Shown here: piece by piece, positions 7,445-16,356 of the stretch
Position numbering within the stretch: the stretch's first letter is position 1
Layout: each line of letters starts with the position of its first letter
Notes under the pieces: model-generated
What the model saw: the letters and a program-made list of their open reading frames with translations, nothing else
The model's database searches: none
Told to the model about the DNA's origin: nothing
Made by a program: the position numbers and the translations under genes
From: [Clostridium] symbiosum
Lineage (GTDB): Bacteria; Bacillota; Clostridia; Lachnospirales; Lachnospiraceae
Direction: 5' to 3'
DNA length: 41,324 nt
Assembly (NCBI GenBank): GCA_021769625.1
Contig: JAETSN010000036.1
Location: forward strand, 1-41,324

Positions 7445-8749
7445 ATGAAAAAAATGAAAAAGTGGCTGGCTCTCGGGCTGGCAGCGGTAATGGTACTGTC
7501 AATGACAGCCTGCGGCGGAAGCGGAGATGCTTCGGGAGATGCAGGCACTGACGGGGGGGCAGAAGGCGGCAGCTCCGGAAGCGCGACAAAGGTCACAATG
7601 GCAGTATGGAACGGAAGCTGGGGTGAGGACCTGCAGGCAATCCAGGAAGATTTCAACAGCAAAAACCCGGATATCGCGCTGGACATCCAGATGCAGACGG
7701 GCGACTATTCCGACTTCCTCGGCGCGAAGGTGGCGTCAAATGACCTGCCGGATATCTATCTGCTGACACCCTACCAGCAGGTAGTGGCATTTGCGGAAGC
7801 GGGCAGACTGATGGATCTTTCCGAAGAGCCCTTCGTGGATGCGGTATATCCTTCGGCGCTGGAGGCAGTCAAAGGCTCTGACGGGAAGATATATGCCTAT
7901 CCCCACGCCAATGAGTACTTAGGCGTATTTTACAACAAAGAACTCTTTGAAAAGGCGGGAATCGATACGCTTCCCACAACAAGGGATGAATTTGCGGATG
8001 TCTGCGCGAAACTGGAAGCGGCAGGGATCCAGCCCATCGCACCTACCTACAAAGAGTCCTGGACATTAAAGCATCTGTTCAGCGCTCTGCTGACACCTTT
8101 TGTGCAGGATGATATCCCGGGGTTCCTCGCATCATTAAATTCCGGTGAGGGAACTTTTGATGTGGAAGGCATCGACGATGTTTTCGCATTCATGGATATC
8201 ATGAAACAGTATTCCGGCAACAACATGATGGACCAGGATTCCACATCCGGATTCAATGCGCTGGCAAACGGCCAGGCGGCAATGCTGTTATCCGGCGAGT
8301 TCAGCCTTTCGACGGTTGCGCACGCAGACCCGGTACAGGATATCGGCTGCTTTGCATATCCGGTTTCTAATGATGCATCCCAGAATAAACTTTCCGTAGA
8401 CGTAGGCACATGCTATGTTATCAATGCAAACACGGAACATCCTGATCTGTGTAAGAGAGTGCTGGCTTACATGAGCGATCCCGAGCAGAAATGGATCACA
8501 CAGCTTACACTGGATCTGGGCGACGCACCTCCGTCAATGCCTTACAGCGGCGGCGAAGCGAGCTCCGCAATGGACGATTACACAAAATACTGTGATGAAG
8601 GCAATACGATCCCGTGGGTATATCAGCAGTATGCAAACGGTTTTGACGTTACATCAGGCGATATCGTACAGGGATATATGGCAGGAGCAAAAGATCAGGC
8701 GACTGTTATTCAGGAACTGGATGCAAGCTATCTCAACTTTATCCAGTAA
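7445..8749 (+). CDS. Sugar ABC transporter substrate-binding lipoprotein (family 1)
   Basis: This 434-residue lipoprotein captures a sugar outside the cell and delivers it to the two permeases encoded next. The signal peptide starts MKKMKKWLALGLAAVMVL and ends in the lipobox SMTAC, with C23 as the lipid anchor. A Gly/Ser linker follows, then a family 1 solute-binding domain (about 45-434) with typical segments KVTMAVWNGSW, DLPDIYLLTP and YPHANEYLGVFYN. AAGGAGG lies 8 bp before the ATG at 7445; an upstream ATG at 7418 lacks such a site and would spoil the signal peptide. The ligand is unknown; context with GH28-like, GH43 and MalQ enzymes points to a plant or glucan oligosaccharide. Confidence 0.9.
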   Translation: MKKMKKWLALGLAAVMVLSMTACGGSGDASGDAGTDGGAEGGSSGSATKVTMAVWNGSWGEDLQAIQEDFNSKNPDIALDIQMQTGDYSDFLGAKVASNDLPDIYLLTPYQQVVAFAEAGRLMDLSEEPFVDAVYPSALEAVKGSDGKIYAYPHANEYLGVFYNKELFEKAGIDTLPTTRDEFADVCAKLEAAGIQPIAPTYKESWTLKHLFSALLTPFVQDDIPGFLASLNSGEGTFDVEGIDDVFAFMDIMKQYSGNNMMDQDSTSGFNALANGQAAMLLSGEFSLSTVAHADPVQDIGCFAYPVSNDASQNKLSVDVGTCYVINANTEHPDLCKRVLAYMSDPEQKWITQLTLDLGDAPPSMPYSGGEASSAMDDYTKYCDEGNTIPWVYQQYANGFDVTSGDIVQGYMAGAKDQATVIQELDASYLNFIQ

Positions 8750-8781
8750 CTTATTTGGAAACCGCCAATTATGATAAAAAA

Positions 8782-8809
8782 CAAAGCGGCTGCGGCTGCG
8801 GCCGCTTTG
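8782..8809 (+). other. Intercistronic hairpin after the binding-protein gene
   Basis: CAAAGCGGC (8782-8790) pairs perfectly with GCCGCTTTG (8801-8809) over a 10-nt GC-rich loop. No T run follows and the next ribosome binding site begins within 10 bp. Such hairpins often keep binding-protein mRNA more abundant than permease mRNA by stabilising its 3' end or causing partial termination. Confidence 0.6.
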
Positions 8810-8831
8810 GTGTTTGGAGGGGTAAGTAGAT

Positions 8832-9716
8832 ATGTCAATTTTATTTCAAAAAAGAAAAAAATTTTATTATGCACTGATCGTACCGGCGCTGATCCTGTAT
8901 GCATGTGCATTGCTGATCCCCCTGTTCGGGGGAACCATTCCGTATTCTTTCCTGAACTGGAATCTGATGAGCGGGAAAAAGAGTATGGCGGGGCTTGAAA
9001 ACTATGTGAAACTGTTTTCCGACGAAGGTTTTCGCATATCGTTTCTTTTTAACCTGAAACTGGGCGTGTTTACGATCATCGGGAGCAATCTGGTAAGTTT
9101 TGTACTGGCCTATTTCCTGAATAAAAATATCAGGGCAAAAGGGCTCTCGCGCGCACTGTTCTTTATTCCGAATATTATTTCCGCAGTGCTGGTGGCTTTT
9201 ATCTGGACATTTATCTTTTCACAGATCCTGCCGAATCTGGCGGAGGTGATGCACTGGGATTGGCTGGGATCGATCAGCTGGTTCGGTTCCCCCGGAACGG
9301 CGACCTTTACGATCATCCTGGTATCGGTATGGCAGCAGATCGGGTTTTTGATGATGATCTATACCGCAGGGCTTCAGACCATACCGGTGGATCTGATCGA
9401 GGCAGGGAAGATCGACGGCTGTACAGGTTTCCGCCTGATCCGCGATATCCAGCTTCCGCTGTTGATGCCGACCATAACGATCAATCTGTTTGTGTCCATT
9501 TCAGGCGCATTCAAGGCATTCGATGTACCGAATGCGATGACTGCGGGAGGCCCTTACGGTACGACCATGCCGGTGGCAATGGATATATATAAGGAAGCGT
9601 TTGTCAAATACAATATGGGATACGGCGCAGCCAAGTCTGTCGTGTTATTCCTGATAGTTGCCATAGTCACGCTGATTCAGCTTAACTTTACAAGGAAACG
9701 GGAGGTGGAGTACTAA
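8832..9716 (+). CDS. Sugar ABC transporter permease (MalF/UgpA type)
   Basis: This 294-residue membrane protein has about six transmembrane segments and forms half of the channel of the importer. The ATPase-contact EAA loop is clear at EAGKIDGCTGFRLIRDIQLP (about 192-211). Length and the first segment, FYYALIVPALILYACALLIP, fit the UgpA/MalF group. GGAGGGG precedes the ATG at 8832. Its stop codon overlaps the start of the next permease by one base, so the two are translationally coupled. No ATP-binding subunit is encoded in the locus, so a shared MsiK-like ATPase from elsewhere is likely. Confidence 0.92.
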   Translation: MSILFQKRKKFYYALIVPALILYACALLIPLFGGTIPYSFLNWNLMSGKKSMAGLENYVKLFSDEGFRISFLFNLKLGVFTIIGSNLVSFVLAYFLNKNIRAKGLSRALFFIPNIISAVLVAFIWTFIFSQILPNLAEVMHWDWLGSISWFGSPGTATFTIILVSVWQQIGFLMMIYTAGLQTIPVDLIEAGKIDGCTGFRLIRDIQLPLLMPTITINLFVSISGAFKAFDVPNAMTAGGPYGTTMPVAMDIYKEAFVKYNMGYGAAKSVVLFLIVAIVTLIQLNFTRKREVEY

Positions 9717-10546
9717 TGGGAGAAACAAAGGAAAAAGGCAACATCGTTGCAACGGTGGTGATGCTTGTACTGGGCTTCATATTTGTGCTGCCGATCCTGC
9801 TTCTGGTGATGAACAGCTTTAAACCTTACAATGATATGATCGCCAATTTTTTGGCGCTGCCCACGCATTTTACATTTGACAACTACAAAGAAGCGGTAGC
9901 GAGAATGGATTTTGTGCGGGTATTCCTGAATTCTGCGTATGTAACCGGCGGAACTGTGATAGTGGGGTTGATCGTGAGTTTCTTCGCAGCGTACGGGATC
10001 GCGCATATCGAATCGAAGGACGGGCCGTTCTGGTATATATTATTTACGTTGGGACAGATCGTACCGTTCCATACGATCATGATCGCACTGCAGGTCATGA
10101 CGACAAAATTTCATCTGAACAACAAACTGACGGTCCTGATCGGCCTGTATGCAGGATTCCACTGTGCATTCGGTATTTTTACCTATGTGGGATTTTTGAA
10201 ATCGGTGCCGAGGGATTTGGAAGAAGCGGCCTGTATCGATGGCTGCGGCGCTTTCCGGACGATGATGCAGATCATTTTCCCGCTGGTAAAACCTACGAGT
10301 ATTACCATCGGCGTTCTGTTCTTCCTCTGGACATGGAATGACTTCCTGATGCCGAGCCTGATGATCGGCGAGACGGGAAAGAGAACATTGACAGTTATGA
10401 TCTATATGTTCCGAAGCAATGCCAGCTCTGACTGGAATCTCCTGATAGCGGCATTGACGCTTTCGATCATTCCGATCGTTATTTTGTATATCCTGGCACA
10501 GAAGTATATTACCAGCGGTATCACGGCAGGAGCCGTAAAGATGTAA
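9716..10546 (+). CDS. Sugar ABC transporter permease (MalG type)
   Basis: This 276-residue permease pairs with the upstream MalF-type subunit. About six membrane segments are visible and the EAA loop reads EEAACIDGCGAFRTMMQIIF. The C-terminus QKYITSGITAGAVKM is typical of the MalG group. Its ATG shares one base with the preceding TAA. It is the last gene before a strong terminator, which closes the operon of beta-helix enzyme, binding protein and permeases. Confidence 0.93.
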   Translation: MGETKEKGNIVATVVMLVLGFIFVLPILLLVMNSFKPYNDMIANFLALPTHFTFDNYKEAVARMDFVRVFLNSAYVTGGTVIVGLIVSFFAAYGIAHIESKDGPFWYILFTLGQIVPFHTIMIALQVMTTKFHLNNKLTVLIGLYAGFHCAFGIFTYVGFLKSVPRDLEEAACIDGCGAFRTMMQIIFPLVKPTSITIGVLFFLWTWNDFLMPSLMIGETGKRTLTVMIYMFRSNASSDWNLLIAALTLSIIPIVILYILAQKYITSGITAGAVKM

Positions 10547-10563
10547 GAGAAGAGTCAGTGAAG

Positions 10564-10600
10564 GAACGCCATAAAGAAGTATTTTATGGCGTTCTGTTTA
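10564..10600 (+). terminator. Intrinsic terminator of the sugar importer operon
   Basis: GAACGCCATAAA (10564-10575) pairs perfectly over 12 bp with TTTATGGCGTTC (10583-10594), with a 7-nt loop, followed by TGTTTA. It lies 18 bp after the MalG-type gene. Confidence 0.8.
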
Positions 10601-10677
10601 TATAAGCGCAGATGCGGAGAGGAAGGACGCGGCATAAGCTGCCCGATTAAGGAATTAGACGGAATGAGGGAGTGACA

Positions 10678-11517
10678 ATGGATAATCTGAATATAAGAAA
10701 AATAAATGATTATGTTGTGCAGCTGGTGGCAGGCCATATTTATGCACTGGATGAATTCGGCGTGGATATCATGTATCTGGTGGAAGGAAGGGAGCGGGCG
10801 ATGCTCGTGGATACCGGCGCGGGGCTCGGCAGGCTGAAGGAGACGCTGGGAGTCCTGACGGATAAACCGGTGTTTGTAGTGAACACCCATGGGCATATAG
10901 ATCATGCGCTCGGGAACTATGAATTTGACGAAGTATATTTAAATGAAAGGGACGGGTGGATGATAGAGCCGCCCTATATGACAAATGAGAAATGGCAGGC
11001 GTTTGGCGTGCGGCAGATGAAGGAGCCCGCATATACAGGGCCGGATCTTGCGGGGAGAAGCCTGTGTTTTCATAAGCCTTCGGGGAATATTACGGAGGGT
11101 ATGCGCTTTGATCTGGGGGACAGAGAGTTTGAGGCGATCGGCATCTCGGGGCATACGGCGGGCAGTATGGTCTTTCTAGACAGTAAAAACAGGATCCTGA
11201 TCTCGGGGGATTCCATTGTCAGCACGCCGATCCTGATCTTTGATACCTATTCGACAAGTGTGGAAGAATATCTGGCGGATCTGAAAAAACTGGCGGCAAG
11301 GCAGGAGGAGTTCGATCTGATCCTGCCGGGGCATTACCTGCGGCCGATCGGAAAAAGGTATCTGTTTGATCTGATGGAATGTGCGGAAGAAATTCTGGCG
11401 GGGAGTGCCAAACCGGAGCCGGGGGATTTCGGACATATGAGCAGCGAACCGGCGCTCGTCCACAGATACGGGCAGGCATCGATCGTTTATAACGAAAAAC
11501 ATATCTTTACCCTTTAG
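10678..11517 (+). CDS. MBL-fold metallo-hydrolase
   Basis: The 279-residue protein is a metallo-beta-lactamase-fold hydrolase with all the metal ligands of the glyoxalase II-like group: H71, H73, D75 and H76 in THGHIDHALG, H159 in SGHTAGSMV, D178 in ISGDSIV and H219 in LPGHYL. Two metal ions are expected. There is no signal peptide. The substrate cannot be read from the sequence; its place beside sugar genes suggests a small ester or phosphoester from sugar metabolism, but this is a guess. GAGGGAG lies 5 bp before the ATG at 10678; a GTG two codons earlier is less likely. It is followed after 38 bp by malQ. Confidence 0.88.
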   Translation: MDNLNIRKINDYVVQLVAGHIYALDEFGVDIMYLVEGRERAMLVDTGAGLGRLKETLGVLTDKPVFVVNTHGHIDHALGNYEFDEVYLNERDGWMIEPPYMTNEKWQAFGVRQMKEPAYTGPDLAGRSLCFHKPSGNITEGMRFDLGDREFEAIGISGHTAGSMVFLDSKNRILISGDSIVSTPILIFDTYSTSVEEYLADLKKLAARQEEFDLILPGHYLRPIGKRYLFDLMECAEEILAGSAKPEPGDFGHMSSEPALVHRYGQASIVYNEKHIFTL

Positions 11518-11555
11518 TGCCGTCGCGCAGCGACTATAAATAGGAGGAAAGAAAT

Positions 11556-13037
11556 ATGAGAAGATGCGGTGTGCTGATGCCGGTATCCAGTCTCTGGTCA
11601 CCTTACGGGATTGGGGCATTTTCAAAAGAAGCGTATGAATTTGTGGACTTTCTGGAGAAGGCGGGACAGGGGCTTTGGCAGATACTGCCGCTTGGGCCTA
11701 CCGGTTACGGAGATTCCCCTTATCAGTCTTATTCCACCTTTGCGGGGAATCCATACTATATCGATCTGAAAGCCCTGATAAAAGAAGGATGGATCACGGA
11801 AAAAGAATGTGAAGATTGTGATTTTGGTGATTGCTATGATTTCATAGAATATGATAAAATATATAAGCAACGTTTCAAACTTTTGAGAAAGGCTTATGAG
11901 AACAGCAACATTTCCGGGGATGGCGGGTTTATCCGGTTCTGTGAGAATAATGCGTACTGGCTGGAGGATTATGCACTGTATATGGCGGTTAAAAAATCTT
12001 TTGGCGGTACGAGCTGGCTTTCCTGGGAAGAGAGTATTAAGCTGCGTAAGGAGGAAGCGCTCCGGTATTATAGAGAAAAATGTAAAGATGAGATCGGGTT
12101 TTACCGGTTTGAACAGTATCTGTTCCGGACACAGTGGTCTGCGCTGAAAAATTACGCGAACAGCAGGGGAATCCGTATTATCGGGGATATTCCCATTTAC
12201 GTTGCGCTGGACAGTGCGGACGTCTGGGCAGGGCGGGAACTTTTCCAGCTCGGGGAAGACGGTACGCCAAAGGCAGTGGCGGGATGCCCGCCGGACTCTT
12301 TTTCGGCGACCGGGCAGCTCTGGGGAAATCCCCTCTATGACTGGGAGTATCACAGAGAGACGGAATACGGCTGGTGGATGCAGAGGATCGGCTATTGCTA
12401 TGAACTCTATGACATTGTGCGGATCGATCATTTCCGGGGATTTGACGAGTACTATTCGATTCCCTATGGAGAAGCTACGGCAAAATCCGGGCATTGGGAG
12501 AAAGGACCGGGCATCTCGGTTTTCCGGACCATGAAAAAGAAGCTCGGGAATAGGGAGGTCATAGCGGAAGACCTGGGGTTTTTGACGGATACGGTGAAAA
12601 AGCTGGTGGAAGAATCGGGATTTCCTGGCATGAAGATCCTGCAGTTTGCTTTTGACTCGAGGGAGGCGGGCAATTATATGCCCTACTATTATCCGACAAA
12701 CTGTGTGGTGTATACCGGCACCCATGACAATGATACGCTCATGGGCTGGTACGATACGCTGGATAAAAAGGATAAAGAGGCTGCAAGGAAATATCTGGAT
12801 ATCCATTCCCGAAATAATGTGCATCTTGTGTTCATCCGAGAGGCGCTGAAAAGCGTGGCGGATACGGCTATTATTCCGATGCAGGATTATCTGGCATTGG
12901 GGAGTGAGGCCAGAATCAATACGCCGTCCACTCTTGGAAATAACTGGAAGTGGAGGGTCAGGAAAGAGATGCTGACAGAGAAGCTGGCCGGACAGATGCG
13001 TGATCTGGGAGAAGTGTATGGAAGAATTGACCATTAA
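11556..13037 (+). CDS. malQ: 4-alpha-glucanotransferase (amylomaltase, GH77)
   Basis: This 493-residue GH77 enzyme moves alpha-1,4-glucan chains between maltodextrins and releases glucose. The catalytic residues are all present: nucleophile D291 in VRIDHFRGFDE, acid/base E338 in VIAEDLGFLT and D391 in TGTHDNDTLMGW, at nearly the same positions as in the short bacterial amylomaltases. The N-terminal segments WSPYGIGAF and GYGDSPYQSYSTFAGNPYYI are diagnostic. TAGGAGG precedes the ATG. The last 20 bp overlap the start of the LacI-type regulator, so the two are probably co-translated. This implies that alpha-glucan products are handled by the locus. Confidence 0.96.
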   Translation: MRRCGVLMPVSSLWSPYGIGAFSKEAYEFVDFLEKAGQGLWQILPLGPTGYGDSPYQSYSTFAGNPYYIDLKALIKEGWITEKECEDCDFGDCYDFIEYDKIYKQRFKLLRKAYENSNISGDGGFIRFCENNAYWLEDYALYMAVKKSFGGTSWLSWEESIKLRKEEALRYYREKCKDEIGFYRFEQYLFRTQWSALKNYANSRGIRIIGDIPIYVALDSADVWAGRELFQLGEDGTPKAVAGCPPDSFSATGQLWGNPLYDWEYHRETEYGWWMQRIGYCYELYDIVRIDHFRGFDEYYSIPYGEATAKSGHWEKGPGISVFRTMKKKLGNREVIAEDLGFLTDTVKKLVEESGFPGMKILQFAFDSREAGNYMPYYYPTNCVVYTGTHDNDTLMGWYDTLDKKDKEAARKYLDIHSRNNVHLVFIREALKSVADTAIIPMQDYLALGSEARINTPSTLGNNWKWRVRKEMLTEKLAGQMRDLGEVYGRIDH

Positions 13038-14049
13038 AGATGTGGCAAGAATATGCGGCGTGGGAGTCAGTACTGTCTCCCGCGCTATCAATAACCATCC
13101 AGATATCAATCCTGAGACAAAGCAGATGGTTATGGATACGATCCGGGAGCATGGCTATATTCCGAATAACAGCGCGCGGAATCTGAAGAGGATAGATGCA
13201 AAGAGCATTGCAGTGCTTGTGAAAGGAATGACTAACCCTGTTTTCAGCAGTATGATCAAAGTGATAGGGTCGGAGATCAAGCGCAAAAAATATAATATGG
13301 TGCTGCATCATGTGAATTCGAATGAGGATGAAGTGGATGTGGCACTGGAGGTCGTCAAGGAGAAGCGGGTAAGGGGCATTATTTTTCTGGGCGGTTATTT
13401 TAACCATGGCGAGGAAAAACTGGAAAAGCTGCAGGTCCCCTTTATCTTAAGTACGGTGGGCTGTGCGCCGGGAAACGTAAATCAGAAGAGTTACTCTTTT
13501 TTATCTGTGGATGACGCAAAGGAAAGTTTTAAGATGGTATCCCATCTGATCGGCAGGGGGCATAAAAAGATCGCTATTTTATGTGCGGAAATGGATGACC
13601 GGACGATCGGCTATCTGCGGCTTCTCGGTTACAGGAGGGCTTTAAAGGAGCATGGAATAGAGGAGGACAACGGGCTGATCCGCAGGATGAAAGAGGAGTA
13701 TGAGGCGTATTCCTATGAGAACGGCTATGAGACGATGCGGGAACTTCTGCAGGAGAGGCAGGATTTTACGGCGATCTTTGCCATCTCGGATATCACGGCG
13801 ATGGGCGCCTGCCGTGCCATCACGGATGCAGGGAAAAGGGTGCCAGAGGATATTGCCGTGGCGGGATTCGACGGGATCGAAGCCGGGGATTATTTTATTC
13901 CCCGGATCACGACGATACGCCAGCCGGTGGAGGAGATCGCTTCGGCAACAATAGGACTGCTGTTTGATATCCTGGAGGGAAATGAAAAACACCAGCACCA
14001 GGTTTTTGAGGGGGAACTGCTTGTAAAGGAATCAACAGTAAAGCAGTAA
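13018..14049 (+). CDS. LacI family transcriptional regulator
   Basis: This 343-residue protein has an N-terminal LacI helix-turn-helix (TIKDVARICGVGVSTVSRAI, residues 5-24) with hinge region NNSARNLKR. A periplasmic-binding-protein-like sugar sensor domain follows (about 60-343; for example AIFAISDITAMGACRAITD and IAVAGFDGIE). ATG 13018 lies inside the end of malQ, 17 bp before its stop, with GGGAGAAG just upstream; a start at 13000 is possible but has no site. It most likely represses the carbohydrate operon through the central-CG operators at 5857-5892, and perhaps its own unit. The inducer is unknown. No clear terminator is visible in the 94 bp before the convergent kinase gene. Confidence 0.93.
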   Translation: MEELTIKDVARICGVGVSTVSRAINNHPDINPETKQMVMDTIREHGYIPNNSARNLKRIDAKSIAVLVKGMTNPVFSSMIKVIGSEIKRKKYNMVLHHVNSNEDEVDVALEVVKEKRVRGIIFLGGYFNHGEEKLEKLQVPFILSTVGCAPGNVNQKSYSFLSVDDAKESFKMVSHLIGRGHKKIAILCAEMDDRTIGYLRLLGYRRALKEHGIEEDNGLIRRMKEEYEAYSYENGYETMRELLQERQDFTAIFAISDITAMGACRAITDAGKRVPEDIAVAGFDGIEAGDYFIPRITTIRQPVEEIASATIGLLFDILEGNEKHQHQVFEGELLVKESTVKQ

Positions 14050-14143
14050 ATCGCGATGTACTGTAAATAATGGGTCAGAGCCGTCTGTTCTGCGTTTTAT
14101 AGGGCGGGCGGATCCACGCAGCGGACGTGTCGGTTGAATGAAA

Positions 14144-15421
14144 TTAAAGTGATACCGTAAAAGTGCTTCCTCCTCCGGGGGTATCCTTGACAAGAATACG
14201 CCCGTGGTGGGCATGGACGATCTCGGCTGCGATGCAGAGCCCGAGGCCAAAGTGCCCCTTTTTGCTACGGGATCTGTCGCTGCGGTAGAAACGTTCAAAG
14301 ATCTGTTCTTTTTCGGCATCCGGGATACCGGGGCCGTTGTCTTCCACTGAAAAACTGATATTTTTTCCATGACGGGTAAGAATCAGGCGCACAGATCCCT
14401 TCTGCGGCGTATAGCTGAGGGCGTTGTGCAGCAGGATGGAGAGAACCTGCGTGATGCGTTCTCTGTCACAGTTGATCGTCGGAACGGCTTCTTCCGGCAG
14501 GGTGACGGAGAGCGCTATATTTTTTTCCGCGGCGACGGGCAAAAAGGCTTCGTAGAGATTAAGGAGCAGCGTGTCCGGTTCCACAGGGCCTGTCTTAATG
14601 CTCCAGCCCCCGGTGTCGGCGGTGGTCAAAAGGAGCATATCGTCGATCAGTTTGGACATGCGCATGCCTTCCGACTGGATGGCGTCCAGAAAATGTGCCC
14701 TCGCTTCCCCATCCGCTTTCCCGGAAGCGGAGGCGCAGGAGAGGATCACCGCCAGCGGCGTGCGCAGCTCGTGGGAGGCGGAGGCGATGAACTGCGTCTG
14801 CTTTTTCTGATTTTCTTCCAGCGGTTTTAAGATCCGTTTGGTAAAATACCAGGCGAAGAGGGACAGGGCGAGGATCGCGAGAATGTCCAGCCCGAAAAAC
14901 AAAAACCGCTGCCGCCTGATCTGTGCCTTCAGGGAGTCGAGGGGAGCAAGTATCATGACCTGCAGGGAGCCGCCTGTCTTTTCGGCAACGGCGGCACAGG
15001 CGTAGTAGTCCGCCTGCCTGCCTTTTTTCGGGGAGAAGAGAAATTCTGTGTGATAGATGTCGGAGAAGGCGCCCCCGTAGACGATCTGGGTATCGTTTTC
15101 CCATACGTCCCATGCCTCCTGAAAGAGCTGCTTCTCTTCCTCCGATTCCCGCTCGTTAAACAAAAAAGGAACACCGTTGTCCGTGATGTGGATGCGGTAT
15201 TTTCCGCCGCCCTCCATTTTAGTGAGCCATTCGTGGGTGATCACGCTCTGGTGCTCCAGATTGGCGATCAGGGTATTCATGTCATTCTGAAAAGAGGAAA
15301 AACTGCTCTCCTTTAAACCCTGTTCCGAGATATAGAGATAGCCCAGGGACATGACGAGCAGAATGAAAGCTGTGATGGAGCCGCAAAGGACGGCGAGCCG
15401 GAGGTGTACTTTTTGAAACAT
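14144..15421 (-). CDS. Sensor histidine kinase
   Basis: The 425-residue kinase has membrane segments at about 9-31 and 173-194 enclosing an extracytoplasmic sensor of about 140 residues. No obvious HAMP domain is present. HisKA follows, with the phosphorylated H217 in ASASHELRTPL, then an HATPase with DNGPGIPD and GHFGLGLCIA boxes. AGGA lies 7 bp before the ATG at 15421; an upstream in-frame start at 15493 would overlap the regulator gene and is less likely. It begins 19 bp after the response regulator stop. Absence of HAMP suggests direct signalling from the second membrane helix. The signal is unknown, but the promoter repeats shared with the nearby lipoprotein genes suggest an envelope or nutrient cue. 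Confidence 0.93.
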   Translation of the reverse strand: MFQKVHLRLAVLCGSITAFILLVMSLGYLYISEQGLKESSFSSFQNDMNTLIANLEHQSVITHEWLTKMEGGGKYRIHITDNGVPFLFNERESEEEKQLFQEAWDVWENDTQIVYGGAFSDIYHTEFLFSPKKGRQADYYACAAVAEKTGGSLQVMILAPLDSLKAQIRRQRFLFFGLDILAILALSLFAWYFTKRILKPLEENQKKQTQFIASASHELRTPLAVILSCASASGKADGEARAHFLDAIQSEGMRMSKLIDDMLLLTTADTGGWSIKTGPVEPDTLLLNLYEAFLPVAAEKNIALSVTLPEEAVPTINCDRERITQVLSILLHNALSYTPQKGSVRLILTRHGKNISFSVEDNGPGIPDAEKEQIFERFYRSDRSRSKKGHFGLGLCIAAEIVHAHHGRILVKDTPGGGSTFTVSL

Positions 15422-15440
15422 GGGTTTTTCCTGTGTTTTG

Positions 15441-16115
15441 TCAGCAGTTTTCGATCTGGTAGCCGATGCCCCGGATGGTGCGGATGGATACACGGCTGCC
15501 CACGGTTTTTAAACGTCTTCTGAGAAAGTGAATGTAATTATCCAGATTGCCGTCCTCCACGTCGCTGTCCGGTCCCCAGACCTTTGTGAGCAGCAGGGTG
15601 CGGGGGAGGGGTTTGCCGGGACTGCGCAGAAAAACTTCCAGAAGGTCCCCTTCCCGTCTGGACATACTGCAGGCGCCCGATGTGCCGGTCAGCGTATTAT
15701 CCTCCGGGCGGTACACGATGTCCCCGAAGGCGAGCTGCCCTGTCAGTTCCATCCTGCGGGGGCGGCGGGTGATGCAGCGGATCCTCGCCATCAGTTCCTC
15801 GAAAGCGAAGGGCTTTACCAGATAATCGTCGGCGCCCAGATCGAGCCCGGTGACTTTGTCGTCCAGAGTCCCCAGGGCGGTAATTAAAATAACAGGTGTC
15901 TGGTTATTGCTTTTCCGCATTTTCAGCAGAACTTCGGTGCCGCTCAAGTAGGGCAGCATCCGGTCGAGCAGGATGAGATCGTGGATATTCTGTTCAATAT
16001 AGTAAAGCGCCTCCTCCCCGTCAGAGCAGGTGTCGACAATAAAATTCTCCTGTTCTAACTGGAATGCGAGGGAGGTTTTTAGTTTTTCGTCATCTTCTAC
16101 CAGAAGGATTCTCAT
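15441..16115 (-). CDS. OmpR-family response regulator
   Basis: The 224-residue regulator has a receiver domain (1-120) with acidic residues at E7-D8-D9, phosphoacceptor D51 in ILLDRMLPYLSG and conserved K in LVKPFAFEEL. A winged-helix DNA-binding domain follows (about 128-224), ending RTIRGIGYQIENC. OmpR-type regulators bind direct repeats at about 10-11 bp period. Exactly such repeats occur in its own promoter and in those at 16757 and 23963. GAGG precedes the ATG. It is transcribed ahead of the kinase gene. The most economical model is positive autoregulation and activation of the lipoprotein and fusion-protein genes. Confidence 0.95.
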   Translation of the reverse strand: MRILLVEDDEKLKTSLAFQLEQENFIVDTCSDGEEALYYIEQNIHDLILLDRMLPYLSGTEVLLKMRKSNNQTPVILITALGTLDDKVTGLDLGADDYLVKPFAFEELMARIRCITRRPRRMELTGQLAFGDIVYRPEDNTLTGTSGACSMSRREGDLLEVFLRSPGKPLPRTLLLTKVWGPDSDVEDGNLDNYIHFLRRRLKTVGSRVSIRTIRGIGYQIENC

Positions 16116-16168
16116 GGAGTGCCTCTTTTATCATTTATTCTTTTTAAGTGTTTGCTGTTTATGGATAT

Positions 16169-16202
16169 AGTATATCAGAAAAATCTTTAAAAAGTCTCTA
16201 AA
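16169..16202 (-). promoter_or_regulatory. Response-regulator promoter with TTTAGAG direct repeats
   Basis: Reading the minus strand, TTTAGAG (16202-16196), ACTT, TTTAAAG (16191-16185), then 10 bp ending TCTGA, then TATACT (16174-16169) as -10 box. The second box lies where a -35 element would be and no good -35 is seen, as in activator-dependent promoters. The same layout occurs at 16757-16790 and 23963-23996. Confidence 0.75.
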
Positions 16203-16216
16203 AGTGAATTTCCTGT

Positions 16217-16245
16217 TTGACAGATTTTTGTATATTGGTTACAAT
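16217..16245 (+). promoter_or_regulatory. Promoter of the antitoxin RNA
   Basis: A near-consensus promoter: TTGACA (16217-16222), 17-bp spacer, TACAAT (16240-16245). It points toward the toxin gene, with a start expected near 16252. No plus-strand ORF follows before the hairpin at 16310-16353, so its product is most likely a small RNA. Confidence 0.75.
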
Positions 16246-16251
16246 ATGCTT

Positions 16252-16356
16252 AGCAGGACAGCCGGAAGGTGAATGCACCTCACCCGCCCCGGCAAAATAT
16301 CGAACTAATAAAAAATAGCCGCTAACTCGCCAAAGTCAGGACGGCTATTTTTTATG
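16252..16356 (+). ncRNA. Predicted antisense antitoxin RNA of a type I system
   Basis: An RNA of about 100 nt is predicted from the promoter at 16217-16245 to the hairpin ending in a T-rich arm at 16353. It would be complementary to the last codons and the whole terminator of the toxin mRNA (overlap about 16310-16353). This convergent, shared-terminator layout is that of known Fst/TxpA-type loci. Existence of the RNA is inferred from promoter, terminator and layout. Confidence 0.6.
16310..16353. terminator. Shared bidirectional terminator of the toxin and antitoxin RNAs
   Basis: AAAAAATAGCCG (16310-16321) pairs perfectly with CGGCTATTTTTT (16342-16353), with a 20-nt loop. Because the arms carry A and T runs, it works as a terminator on both strands. 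On the minus strand the stop codon of the toxin is within the stem. Confidence 0.85.

Noticed and set aside
10546-10677. Second LacI operator upstream of the MBL-fold gene
   Set aside because: No GGTAACGTTACC-like palindrome occurs there; only the terminator and a ribosome binding site are visible.
11622-13109. 495-codon open frame on the minus strand opposite malQ
   Set aside because: malQ has all catalytic residues; the opposite frame shows no recognisable domain.
14050-14143. Terminator sought between the convergent LacI and kinase genes
   Set aside because: No stable hairpin with a T run was found on either strand.
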